Assembly: GCA_002394165.1 (NCBI GenBank)
Contig: DGTA01000008.1
Coordinates: 1 to 11,409 of the forward strand
From: Lachnospiraceae bacterium UBA4348
GTDB lineage: Bacteria; Bacillota; Clostridia; Lachnospirales; Lachnospiraceae
Length of the DNA stretch: 11,409 nucleotides
Direction of reading: 5' to 3'
The translations under genes and the position numbers were made by a program. Under the pieces are notes generated by a model that saw nothing but the letters and a program-made list of their open reading frames with translations, ran no database searches and was not told where the DNA came from. Shown here piece by piece: positions 4,580-11,254 of the stretch; the first letter of the stretch is position 1; every line of letters begins with the position of its first letter.

Positions 4580-7444
4580 ATGACGAATGAACCGGAAAAC
4601 ATGAAAGAGAAAAATGTTGAGGCGGAAGGTGCCCAGGCAAAACCCAGGAAGAGAAAGCCGATGCTGCTGTTCCGTCCCGAAAACAGTAAAAACAGCGCGG
4701 TCAGGAAGCTTCCCAGACCGGGCGCGGAAAAGAAAAGTACGGAGAAACGCCGTCCGGCTCCGGGCACCGCAGTGCCAGAGCGGAAGAAAGCAGCGGGCTC
4801 CGCACCCGCCCGTCCGGCTTCGGATAGCGTGAAAGAAAAGGCAACTGCCGCGGGAGAGGCAGTTTTAACTACGCAGGTCCAGAACGCTGCGGCCGAGACA
4901 GTTCCCGCTGCCGCCGCCGCTCCCGCGCCGGCACCTGCAGCCGGGGAGGCTGCAAAGGTAAGTGCAGCTGCCGTTTCGACGGAAACCTCAAAACAGCCTG
5001 CAGCGGAGCCCACCGCGGAGAACGTGAAGGCCGCAGAGGCTGTGAAGAGCACAGATACAGCCGACACCTCGTCGGCCGCCGCTGCGGATAAAAAACCGGC
5101 TGTTGAGGCCAAAGCGGCAGATGACAAAGCGAAGGCACCCGCTGCCGCGCCGGAAGAGGCACCAGTAAAAGCGCAGCCTGCCAGGGAACCCAAAAGGGCA
5201 GAGACCGATCGTCCTGTGCGGCGTGAAGCGCGCGAACAGCGCACGGAGAGGACCGACAGGCCCTACCAGGGCAGGACGGACGGATCCAGGCCCGCCAGGG
5301 GGACAGCCAGAACGGATGCCGCCGGAAGGCCTGCCGGCAGGGATTCCGGCCAGAGAGGAACCGGAGCGGATTCCAGAGGCGGCCGTCAGGGCGCACCGGG
5401 CCGTTCGGGTCAGGGCCAGGCAAGAGGAGCGGCCGGTCCCGGCAGGGGATTTGCCGGAAGGCCTCAGCCTGCCTCCAGAGGCGGTGCTGCCAGGGGCGGA
5501 GCCGATTCCAAACCCTTTGAGAAGGAAGGAAGAGGCCGCGGTGAAAGAGGCGGAAGAAATGACCGCAACAGAAAGAACGACCGCGGAGATAAGTTCGACC
5601 GCATGGAGCAGGCTCACAGCCAGGGCGAACGTAATTCGTCCAGGTCTAAGAGCCCGGCCAAGCCCAAGGCTCCGGCACCTGTTGAAGAAAAGATCAAGAG
5701 CATCGTTCTTCCTGAGACGCTCACGATCAAGGATCTGGCTGACAAGCTCAAGATCCAGCCGGCTGCCATCGTGAAGAAGCTCTTTATGCAGGGCAAGATG
5801 GTGACGGTGAACGAGGAGATCGACTTTGACACGGCTGAGGAGATCGCCATCGATTACGATGTGATCTGCGAGAAGGAAGTGAAGGTCGACGTGCTCGAAG
5901 AGCTTCTCAAAGAAGTGGACGATGCACCCGAGACGCTCGTGCCCAGACCTCCTGTTGTATGCGTTATGGGCCACGTCGATCACGGCAAGACCTCCCTGCT
6001 GGATGCGATCCGCAATACCCACGTCATTGACCGTGAGGCCGGCGGCATCACCCAGCATATCGGCGCATCGGTGGTCACCTGCAACGGGCAGAAGATCACT
6101 TTCCTGGATACTCCCGGACATGAAGCGTTCACCGCTATGCGTATGAGAGGCGCTAATTCGACGGATATCGCCATCCTGGTTGTCGCGGCGGATGACGGCG
6201 TCATGCCCCAGACCGTTGAAGCGATCAATCACGCAAGGGCCGCCGGGATCGAGATCATCGTTGCCATCAACAAGATCGACAAGCCCGGTGCCAATATTGA
6301 CAGAGTCAAACAGGAACTTACCGAGTATGAACTCCTTGCTGAGGACTGGGGCGGCAGCACGATCTGCGTTCCGGTATCCGCCAAGACACATGAAGGAATC
6401 GACAATCTGCTTGAGATGGTCCTCCTCACGGCGGAAGTCCTTGAGCTGAAAGCCAATCCGGACAGAAGGGCCAGAGGTCTGGTCATCGAGGCACAGCTGG
6501 ATAAAGGACGCGGTCCTGTGGCGACGGTCCTGGTCCAGAAGGGTACCCTGCATGTGGGTGATCCTGTTGCGGCCGGTCCCTGCTACGGAAGAGTCAGGGC
6601 CATGCTCGACGACAAGGGACGCCAGGTCAAGGAAGCAGGCCCCTCCACACCGGTGGAAATCCTCGGCTTCTCGGATGTTCCCGGAGCCGGAGAGATCATG
6701 GTTTCGCCGGAGAATGAGAAGGAAGCAAGAAGCTTCGCGGAGACCTTTATCAGCGAAGGCAGGGAGAGAATGCTCGCGGAGACGAAGGCAAAAATGTCTC
6801 TCGACGACCTGTTCTCACAGATCCAGGCAGGCAGCCTGAAGGAACTCAACCTCATCGTGAAGGCCGACGTCCAGGGTTCTGTGGAAGCAGTAAAGCAGAG
6901 CCTGATAAAGCTGTCGAACGAAGAGGTGGTCGTCAAGGTCATCCACAGCGGTGTCGGCCTGATCAACGAATCCGATGTGATCCTGGCCTCCGCTTCGGGC
7001 GCCATCATCATCGGCTTCAACACGCGTCTTGACCCGGTGGCTAAGAACACGGCTGAGACGGAGGGCGTTGATGTAAGACTCTACAGAGTGATCTATGATG
7101 CCATCAATGATGTCGAATCGGCGATGAAAGGCATGCTCGACCCGATCTTTGAGGAGAAGGTCATCGGCCATGCGGAGATCCGCCAGCTGTTCAGGGCATC
7201 CGGAATCGGTACGATCGGCGGCGCCTATGTCCTCGACGGTACTTTCCAGAGAGGCTGCAATACCAGGATCACGAGAGAAGGAAAACAGATCTTTGATGGT
7301 CCGCTTGCTTCTCTGAAGCGCTTCAAGGATGACGTCAAGGAAGTCCGTGCCGGCTACGAATGCGGCCTGGTCTTTGAAAAATTCAATGATATCGCCGAGC
7401 TTGACCAGGTAGAGGCTTATATCATGGTTGAGGTCCCGAGGTGA
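4580..7444 (+). CDS. infB: Translation initiation factor IF-2
   Basis: A 954-residue IF2, the GTPase that brings initiator fMet-tRNA to the 30S subunit and promotes 50S joining. Residues 1-370 are low complexity: a basic start, an Ala/Pro/Glu-rich part, then an Arg/Gly-rich part (about 207-355). An IF2_N domain follows (about 372-425: VLPETLTIKDLADKLKI). The GTPase motifs are intact: G1 GHVDHGKT 464-471, G2 GGITQHIGA, G3 DTPGH 510-514, G4 NKID 564-567, G5 SAK 600-602. Domains II, III (NLIVKADVQGSVEAV) and the C-terminal tRNA-binding domain (IGHAEIRQLFRAS, ending YIMVEVPR) are complete. AAAGGA at 4565-4570 is the ribosome binding site, 9 nt before ATG. Oddity: the extra N-terminal domain with a VxELAKEL-type helix, common in clostridial IF2, is absent; the protein instead opens with a basic KPRKRKPMLLFRPENSKNS segment. 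Confidence 0.97.
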   Translation: MTNEPENMKEKNVEAEGAQAKPRKRKPMLLFRPENSKNSAVRKLPRPGAEKKSTEKRRPAPGTAVPERKKAAGSAPARPASDSVKEKATAAGEAVLTTQVQNAAAETVPAAAAAPAPAPAAGEAAKVSAAAVSTETSKQPAAEPTAENVKAAEAVKSTDTADTSSAAAADKKPAVEAKAADDKAKAPAAAPEEAPVKAQPAREPKRAETDRPVRREAREQRTERTDRPYQGRTDGSRPARGTARTDAAGRPAGRDSGQRGTGADSRGGRQGAPGRSGQGQARGAAGPGRGFAGRPQPASRGGAARGGADSKPFEKEGRGRGERGGRNDRNRKNDRGDKFDRMEQAHSQGERNSSRSKSPAKPKAPAPVEEKIKSIVLPETLTIKDLADKLKIQPAAIVKKLFMQGKMVTVNEEIDFDTAEEIAIDYDVICEKEVKVDVLEELLKEVDDAPETLVPRPPVVCVMGHVDHGKTSLLDAIRNTHVIDREAGGITQHIGASVVTCNGQKITFLDTPGHEAFTAMRMRGANSTDIAILVVAADDGVMPQTVEAINHARAAGIEIIVAINKIDKPGANIDRVKQELTEYELLAEDWGGSTICVPVSAKTHEGIDNLLEMVLLTAEVLELKANPDRRARGLVIEAQLDKGRGPVATVLVQKGTLHVGDPVAAGPCYGRVRAMLDDKGRQVKEAGPSTPVEILGFSDVPGAGEIMVSPENEKEARSFAETFISEGRERMLAETKAKMSLDDLFSQIQAGSLKELNLIVKADVQGSVEAVKQSLIKLSNEEVVVKVIHSGVGLINESDVILASASGAIIIGFNTRLDPVAKNTAETEGVDVRLYRVIYDAINDVESAMKGMLDPIFEEKVIGHAEIRQLFRASGIGTIGGAYVLDGTFQRGCNTRITREGKQIFDGPLASLKRFKDDVKEVRAGYECGLVFEKFNDIAELDQVEAYIMVEVPR

Positions 7445-7469
7445 TCCGCCGTAGGATAGGTAACTGATT

Positions 7470-7874
7470 ATGAGAAAAAACAGTATTAAAAATACCAGGA
7501 TAAATGCAGAAGTGCTCAGGGAGCTGTCTTCGATCATCCAGGGACAGATCAAGGATCCCAGGATCCATCCGATGACGTCGGTGACGAGTGTCGAGGTGGC
7601 CCCTGACCTGAAGACCTGCAGGGCTTATATCAGTGTCCTGGGGGATGAGGAGGCTCTTTCTCAGACGATCGAGGGGCTCAGGAGCGCTGAAGGGTATATC
7701 CGCCGCGAGCTGGCCTCCGGCGTCAACCTGAGGAATACGCCGCAGATCAGATTTGTCCCGGACCGTTCGATCTCCTATGCGATCCGGATGTCCAGGATGA
7801 TCGACGACGTCACCAGATCGGATGAGCAGAGTCATTCACAGGAGGATCTTTCCGGGAGTGAAGAAGATGAATAA
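7470..7874 (+). CDS. rbfA: 30S ribosome-binding factor RbfA
   Basis: A 134-residue RbfA with the type II KH fold: N-terminal helix, then IKDPRI (27-32), VTSVEVAPDLKTCRAYISVLG as central strands, the SAEG helix kink at 72-75, YIRRELAS and PQIRFVPDRSISYAIRMSRMID at the C-terminal end of the fold. RbfA binds the 30S subunit near the 16S rRNA 5' and 3' regions during late maturation. It begins 25 nt after infB. The last 20 residues form a Ser/Glu/Asp-rich tail that extends past the usual ending and whose DNA contains ribosome-binding sequences for the following gene. It overlaps nrnA by 8 nt. Confidence 0.95.
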   Translation: MRKNSIKNTRINAEVLRELSSIIQGQIKDPRIHPMTSVTSVEVAPDLKTCRAYISVLGDEEALSQTIEGLRSAEGYIRRELASGVNLRNTPQIRFVPDRSISYAIRMSRMIDDVTRSDEQSHSQEDLSGSEEDE

Positions 7875-8859
7875 GCCGGAGATCAGGGAAAAGATCGATC
7901 TTGACAAGATCATGGCATCCGCAGGATGCTGCGCGGTCAGCGGTCATATGCGCCCGGACGGGGACTGTATCGGTTCCTGTCTGGGGCTTGCCCTTTTTTT
8001 GAGAAAAAAATACCCCCGGGTCAAAACGGATGTCTATCTTGAATCGATCCGGAACGAACTGAAATTCCTGCCCGGGACGGAGTCGGTCATTACGACCCCG
8101 GCTCCGGGCGGTTATGATGTATTTTTCTGCCTCGACTGCGCCGATGCGGAGAGACTGGGGCAGAACGCCGTCCTCATGAAAGAGTCGGAGCTGACTGTCT
8201 GTATAGACCATCACAGAACGAGCGTTCCGGGCACGGATATTGCGTATATAGATCCGCTCTCGGCGTCCGCCAGTGAGATCGTGGCACTTCTTCTCGGTGA
8301 AGAACAGATCGACCGGGATATCGCGTCGGCGCTTTACACCGGGATCGTCACGGATACAGGTGTGTTTCGGTACAGCTCCACGACTCCCTCCACGATGAGG
8401 ATCGCGGCGATGCTGATGGAAAAAGGCATTGATCACAGTGTGATCTGCGAGGAGGCATTCTTCATGAAAACCTATGCCCAGCAGCAGATCATGGGGAAAG
8501 CGCTGCTTGACAGCGTGCGTTTTCTGGATGACCGCGCGGTCTATACGATCGTCACCAGGGAGCAGATGGAAAAGTACCAGGTGACGAACGCGGATCTTGA
8601 CGGGATCTCCTCCCAGCTGAGGATGACGGACGGGATCCACGTGGCCGCTTTTTTAAATGAACTGGGTCCGGAAGAGTTTAAAGTATCCCTCCGTTCGGAT
8701 GAGAAGGTCGATGTGAGCCGGATCGCAGCCGCATTTGGCGGCGGCGGACATCTTCGGGCGGCAGGCTGCACCGTGAAGGGCACTGCTGATGAAGCGGTGG
8801 AAAAGCTTGGCGGACAGATCCTGCTTCAGCTTGCACCGGAGACGAAACAGACCAGATAA
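7867..8859 (+). CDS. nrnA: DHH/DHHA1 phosphoesterase, NrnA-like oligoribonuclease/pAp phosphatase
   Basis: A 330-residue DHH-family protein. The metal-binding motifs of the DHH domain are all visible: SGHMRPDGDCIGS with Asp31 and Asp33, FFCLDCAD (Asp90), the name-giving DHH at 114-116, and GIVTDTGVFRY. The DHHA1 domain carries the substrate-binding GGGGH at 291-295. NrnA proteins degrade 2-5-nt RNA fragments and dephosphorylate 3'-phosphoadenosine 5'-phosphate; this locus between rbfA and truB is typical for them. I chose ATG 7867 (GGGAG at 7854-7858, 8 nt away, overlapping the end of rbfA). GTG 7858 with GGAGG at 7841-7845 is a real alternative and would add three residues. The family could also include cyclic-dinucleotide or linear pApA hydrolysis, which sequence alone does not decide. 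Confidence 0.9.
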   Translation: MNKPEIREKIDLDKIMASAGCCAVSGHMRPDGDCIGSCLGLALFLRKKYPRVKTDVYLESIRNELKFLPGTESVITTPAPGGYDVFFCLDCADAERLGQNAVLMKESELTVCIDHHRTSVPGTDIAYIDPLSASASEIVALLLGEEQIDRDIASALYTGIVTDTGVFRYSSTTPSTMRIAAMLMEKGIDHSVICEEAFFMKTYAQQQIMGKALLDSVRFLDDRAVYTIVTREQMEKYQVTNADLDGISSQLRMTDGIHVAAFLNELGPEEFKVSLRSDEKVDVSRIAAAFGGGGHLRAAGCTVKGTADEAVEKLGGQILLQLAPETKQTR

Positions 8860-8864
8860 GGAAG
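8858..8864 (+). promoter_or_regulatory. Ribosome binding site favouring the TTG start of truB
   Basis: AAGGAAG overlaps the nrnA stop codon and lies 8 nt before TTG 8873 but 17 nt before ATG 8882. The spacing therefore favours the TTG start. Confidence 0.55.
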
Positions 8865-8872
8865 AAACATCA

Positions 8873-9802
8873 TTGACCAACATGAATCTTTCAGGGATCA
8901 TCATAATCTATAAAGAAAAAGGGATGACCAGCCATGATGTGGTCTGGCATCTGCGCAAGATCATCGGCATGAAGAAGATCGGTCACACCGGGACACTTGA
9001 TCCGGATGCGGAAGGAGTCCTCCCGGCTGCGCTCGGCTATGCGACGAAGCTGTGTGATCTTATGAATGAGAATGACAAAAAATACAGGTGCGTGATGCGC
9101 CTTGGGCAGACGACCTCTACCCAGGACCTGAGCGGCGAAGTGCTGACCATGTCTGATCAGGAGGTCTCTTCGGAGCAGATCCGCGAGGCCGCCTCCGCTT
9201 TTACGGGGACCATCACACAGGTGCCGCCCATGTATTCAGCTGTCAAGATCGGCGGAAAAAAACTGTATGAGCTGGCCCGGAAGGGGATCGAAGTGGAGAG
9301 ACCGTCCCGGGAGGTGACCATCGATGAGATCATCATCGACGACATCAGCGGGAGAGACGTGACCATGACCGTGACCTGCAGCAAGGGAACGTATATCAGG
9401 ACCTTGTGCAGTGATATCGGGGAAAGACTGGGCTGCGGAGCATGCATGGCCTCTCTGGTCAGGCTCAGGGCTGCCGGCTTCGACGTGGAGGATGCGGTCA
9501 CCCTTGACCAGGTAAGACAGTTTGTCAGTGAAGGCTCACTGGGGGATCACATTATTCCGACTGATGCTTTTTTTAAGGAATACGGTGCCGTCAGGGTCAG
9601 GGAAGAGGAAGACCGCCTCCTGATCAACGGAAATCCCTTCCTGCGTGAGGACCTGGTCCTGTATCAGGAGGATCCCGGGATAGAGCCCGTAATGACAAAG
9701 AAACTGAGAATGTATACTTCTGACGGGAGATTTGCCGGAGTCTACGAAAGATACGGACGCCGCTACAAACCCTGGAAGATGTTTATTTCCCAGCAGGATT
9801 GA
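8873..9802 (+). CDS. truB: tRNA pseudouridine(55) synthase TruB
   Basis: A 309-residue TruB, which converts U55 in the T-loop of tRNAs to pseudouridine. The N-terminal SGIIIIYKEKGMTSHDVV and the catalytic motif KIGHTGTLDPDAEGVLP are clear; the catalytic aspartate is Asp43 (codon 8999-9001). YRCVMRLGQTTSTQDLSGE, PPMYSAVKIGGKKLYELAR and SKGTYIRTLCSDIGERLG are the other conserved blocks. The C-terminal part (about 225-309) is a shorter PUA-like region. The start is uncertain by three residues: TTG 8873 has a well-spaced ribosome binding site, while ATG 8882 matches the family N-terminus but is poorly spaced. An in-frame ATG at 8789 inside nrnA would add a charged stretch unlike TruB and was rejected. 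It follows nrnA by 13 nt. Confidence 0.94.
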   Translation: MTNMNLSGIIIIYKEKGMTSHDVVWHLRKIIGMKKIGHTGTLDPDAEGVLPAALGYATKLCDLMNENDKKYRCVMRLGQTTSTQDLSGEVLTMSDQEVSSEQIREAASAFTGTITQVPPMYSAVKIGGKKLYELARKGIEVERPSREVTIDEIIIDDISGRDVTMTVTCSKGTYIRTLCSDIGERLGCGACMASLVRLRAAGFDVEDAVTLDQVRQFVSEGSLGDHIIPTDAFFKEYGAVRVREEEDRLLINGNPFLREDLVLYQEDPGIEPVMTKKLRMYTSDGRFAGVYERYGRRYKPWKMFISQQD

Positions 9803-9826
9803 TATTTATGATGTAAGGGAGGATCT

Positions 9827-10798
9827 ATGATCTTCTTTAATGATCTTTCGGATATACAGTTTGACGGACCCTCTGCGGTGACGATCGGCAAGTTCGACGG
9901 CCTCCACAGAGGCCACATGAAACTGCTTGAAGCGATAAAGAAAAAAGGGGAAGGCTGCAGAAGGATCCTGCTGAGGATCAGCCCGGACAGCGCTCCTTCC
10001 ATCCTCGACGGGGAAGAGTTTGCTTCCCTCGCCGGCAGCATGGGCATCGATATGATCGTGAACTGCCCGTTTACCGAGCAGCTCAGGATGATGACGCCTG
10101 AAACCTTTATCCGTGAGATTCTTGTCGGAAAGCTGCACGCCTCTTTTGTGTGTGTGGGTGAAGACTTCCGTTTCGGCAGGAATCGGGAGGGAGACGCTTC
10201 CCTCCTGAAAAAGGTGTGCGAAGGCCTCGGAATCGGGACCGGTATCGTGGAGAAGGTATGCTGCCGGGGCAGCAAGATCAGCAGCAGCGCAGTGAGGGAT
10301 GCTCTCAGGGAAGGAAAGATGGAGCTTGTCTGTGAGCTTTTAGGGAGACCGTACTGCGTAACGGGAACGGTGGTTCACGGCGATCACATCGGGACGGGTC
10401 TGGGGATGCCGACCATCAATGTGCTCCCGGCTCCGGATAAGCTGCTGCCGCCTTACGGTGTTTATTATTCAAAGATCCGTTCTGAAGGGGAGACGATGAA
10501 CGGGATCACCAATGTCGGGGTAAGACCGACCGTTGACGGCAGTCAGTGCCGTACTGAGACGTATCTTTATGATGTGTCGGAAGACCTTTACGGTCATCCG
10601 GCCAGGATACAGCTGCTGCATTTTGTCCGGCCCGAGATGAAGTTTTCCTCCCTGGAGGAACTGAAAACGCAGGCCGCTCATGATATGGCTGAGGGAAGGG
10701 AGTATTTTCTTGAACAGGGGATTATGGGATGCAAGCCTGCTGCTGGTGGTAACGGGCCTGATGTGCCTGGCGGCTGCCGCGGCGGTGAGTTACTATGA
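9827..10798 (+). CDS. ribF: Bifunctional riboflavin kinase / FAD synthetase RibF
   Basis: A 323-residue protein. The N-terminal FMN adenylyltransferase domain (about 1-155) has the nucleotidyl-transferase motif GKFDGLHRGH at 21-30, FVCVGEDFRFGRNREGD, and ISSSAVRDALREG. The C-terminal riboflavin kinase domain has GTVVHGDHIGTGLGMPTINV (180-199), NVGVRPTVDG and the catalytic glutamate at 244 in ETYLYDVSEDLYG. Together they turn riboflavin into FMN and then FAD. The position usually held by Arg in the kinase GR..G motif is Thr190; the metal/nucleotide PTxN residues Thr196 and Asn198 are kept. AAGGGAGG just before ATG 9827 is the ribosome binding site. The conserved fold ends near Phe294; the last 29 residues (295-323) are Gly/Pro/Cys-rich, unlike the family, and are read in a different frame from the overlapping next gene. 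Confidence 0.94.
   Translation: MIFFNDLSDIQFDGPSAVTIGKFDGLHRGHMKLLEAIKKKGEGCRRILLRISPDSAPSILDGEEFASLAGSMGIDMIVNCPFTEQLRMMTPETFIREILVGKLHASFVCVGEDFRFGRNREGDASLLKKVCEGLGIGTGIVEKVCCRGSKISSSAVRDALREGKMELVCELLGRPYCVTGTVVHGDHIGTGLGMPTINVLPAPDKLLPPYGVYYSKIRSEGETMNGITNVGVRPTVDGSQCRTETYLYDVSEDLYGHPARIQLLHFVRPEMKFSSLEELKTQAAHDMAEGREYFLEQGIMGCKPAAGGNGPDVPGGCRGGELL
10696..10702 (+). promoter_or_regulatory. Ribosome binding site of the DUF3592-type gene, inside ribF
   Basis: AAGGGAG lies 7 nt before the TTG at 10710. It is the best ribosome binding site in the area and supports the short form of the downstream membrane protein over ATG 10680. Confidence 0.6.
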
Positions 10799-11135
10799 AC
10801 GCGGCAGAAGGCTGCTGAAGGGATCGGCGAACGGAAGAGTCGTTGATCTCATTCTGATCGAAGGAGACGGACCTTACCGCAACCGGTATTATCCGGTGGT
10901 GGAATATTATGCGGAAGGCAGATTATATAAGAAGCGGATGAATCAGGGGGCCTATCCGAGCCGGTGGGAGATCGGGCAGAAGATACCGGTCGTTTATGAT
11001 CCGGCCGATCCGGCCAGGATGCGCGTGGATGAGAGAGGCATGATCCGGTATCTTCCCGGGGTTCTTTACGCAGCGGGAGGGATCCTGCTGATCTCAGGCA
11101 TTTTTCTGTTTATCCGTTTTGCACTTCGCGGTTGA
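10710..11135 (+). CDS. Small two-helix membrane protein, DUF3592-like
   Basis: A 141-residue protein of unknown function. Two hydrophobic segments are visible, about residues 8-28 (SLLLVVTGLMCLAAAAAV) and 115-137 (LPGVLYAAGGILLISGIFLF), flanking a soluble middle of about 85 residues. The middle holds GRVVDLILIEGDG, YYPVVEYYAEGRLY and GQKIPVVYDPADPARMRVD; this pattern of a short strand, a YPxVxY strand and a V-YDPxDP turn fits the DUF3592 family. Arg/Lys right after the first helix suggests the middle is cytoplasmic, by the positive-inside rule. I start it at TTG 10710 on its ribosome binding site; ATG 10680 would add ten residues. It overlaps ribF out of frame by 89 nt, and its stop codon lies inside the rpsO promoter. 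No role can be given from context. Confidence 0.8.
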   Translation: MNRGLWDASLLLVVTGLMCLAAAAAVSYYERGRRLLKGSANGRVVDLILIEGDGPYRNRYYPVVEYYAEGRLYKKRMNQGAYPSRWEIGQKIPVVYDPADPARMRVDERGMIRYLPGVLYAAGGILLISGIFLFIRFALRG

Positions 11136-11160
11136 CGAACCAGCCGCCTTATGCTAAAGT
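11132..11160 (+). promoter_or_regulatory. Extended -10 sigma-A promoter of rpsO
   Basis: TTGACG (11132-11137), a 17-nt spacer and TAAAGT (11155-11160), with an extended -10 TG at 11152-11153. The -35 hexamer contains the stop codon of the preceding gene. The architecture (17-nt spacer, TGC before the -10) is the same as that of the rimP promoter. Transcription should begin near 11166. Confidence 0.75.
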
Positions 11161-11165
11161 AACTG

Positions 11166-11254
11166 AGTATGCAAAAACCGCTGCTTAGGAACCGGATGCT
11201 CCAACCGCTCCCCGGCAGCCGGTGATAAGACTGATTTCAGATGGAGGAAACAAA
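11166..11254 (+). promoter_or_regulatory. Structured rpsO 5' leader, candidate S15 autoregulatory element
   Basis: Between the expected transcription start and the rpsO ATG lie nearly 90 nt with paired segments. ACCGCTGC (11177-11184) can pair with GCAG-c-CGGT (11215-11223, one bulged C). Alternatively ACCGG (11191-11195) pairs with CCGGT (11219-11223), extended across a small internal loop by CTTA (11184-11187) with TAAG (11226-11229). The two folds share 11184 and 11220-11223 and exclude each other. GGAGG (11243-11247) is the ribosome binding site. S15 is known to repress its own mRNA through leader structures in E. coli and Geobacillus; that it does so here is inferred. Confidence 0.5.

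Noticed and set aside
4573..5244. Minus-strand Ala/Ser-rich open frame (223 codons) opposite the 5' end of infB
   Set aside because: Its composition is the mirror of the Ala/Pro-rich IF2 linker; no recognisable domain.
4988..6553. Long minus-strand open frame (521 codons) opposite infB
   Set aside because: It is antisense to the IF2 linker and GTPase domain; the lack of stops follows from GC-rich Ala/Gly/Arg codons, and no start signal or motif supports it.
7822..7866. Upstream ATG adding 15 residues to NrnA
   Set aside because: It would deepen the overlap with rbfA and the extension is unlike the family; ATG 7867 (or GTG 7858) is better placed.
8789..8872. Upstream ATG adding 28 residues to TruB
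   Set aside because: The extra sequence is charged and unlike any TruB N-terminus and lies within nrnA.
9799..9818. TTGATA and TATGAT-like boxes just before ribF
   Set aside because: The spacing between them is only a few bases, far from 16-18 nt, so this is not a credible promoter.
10680..10709. ATG start ten codons earlier for the DUF3592-type protein
   Set aside because: No ribosome binding site at a suitable distance, whereas TTG 10710 has AAGGGAG 7 nt upstream. It is kept as a possible alternative only.
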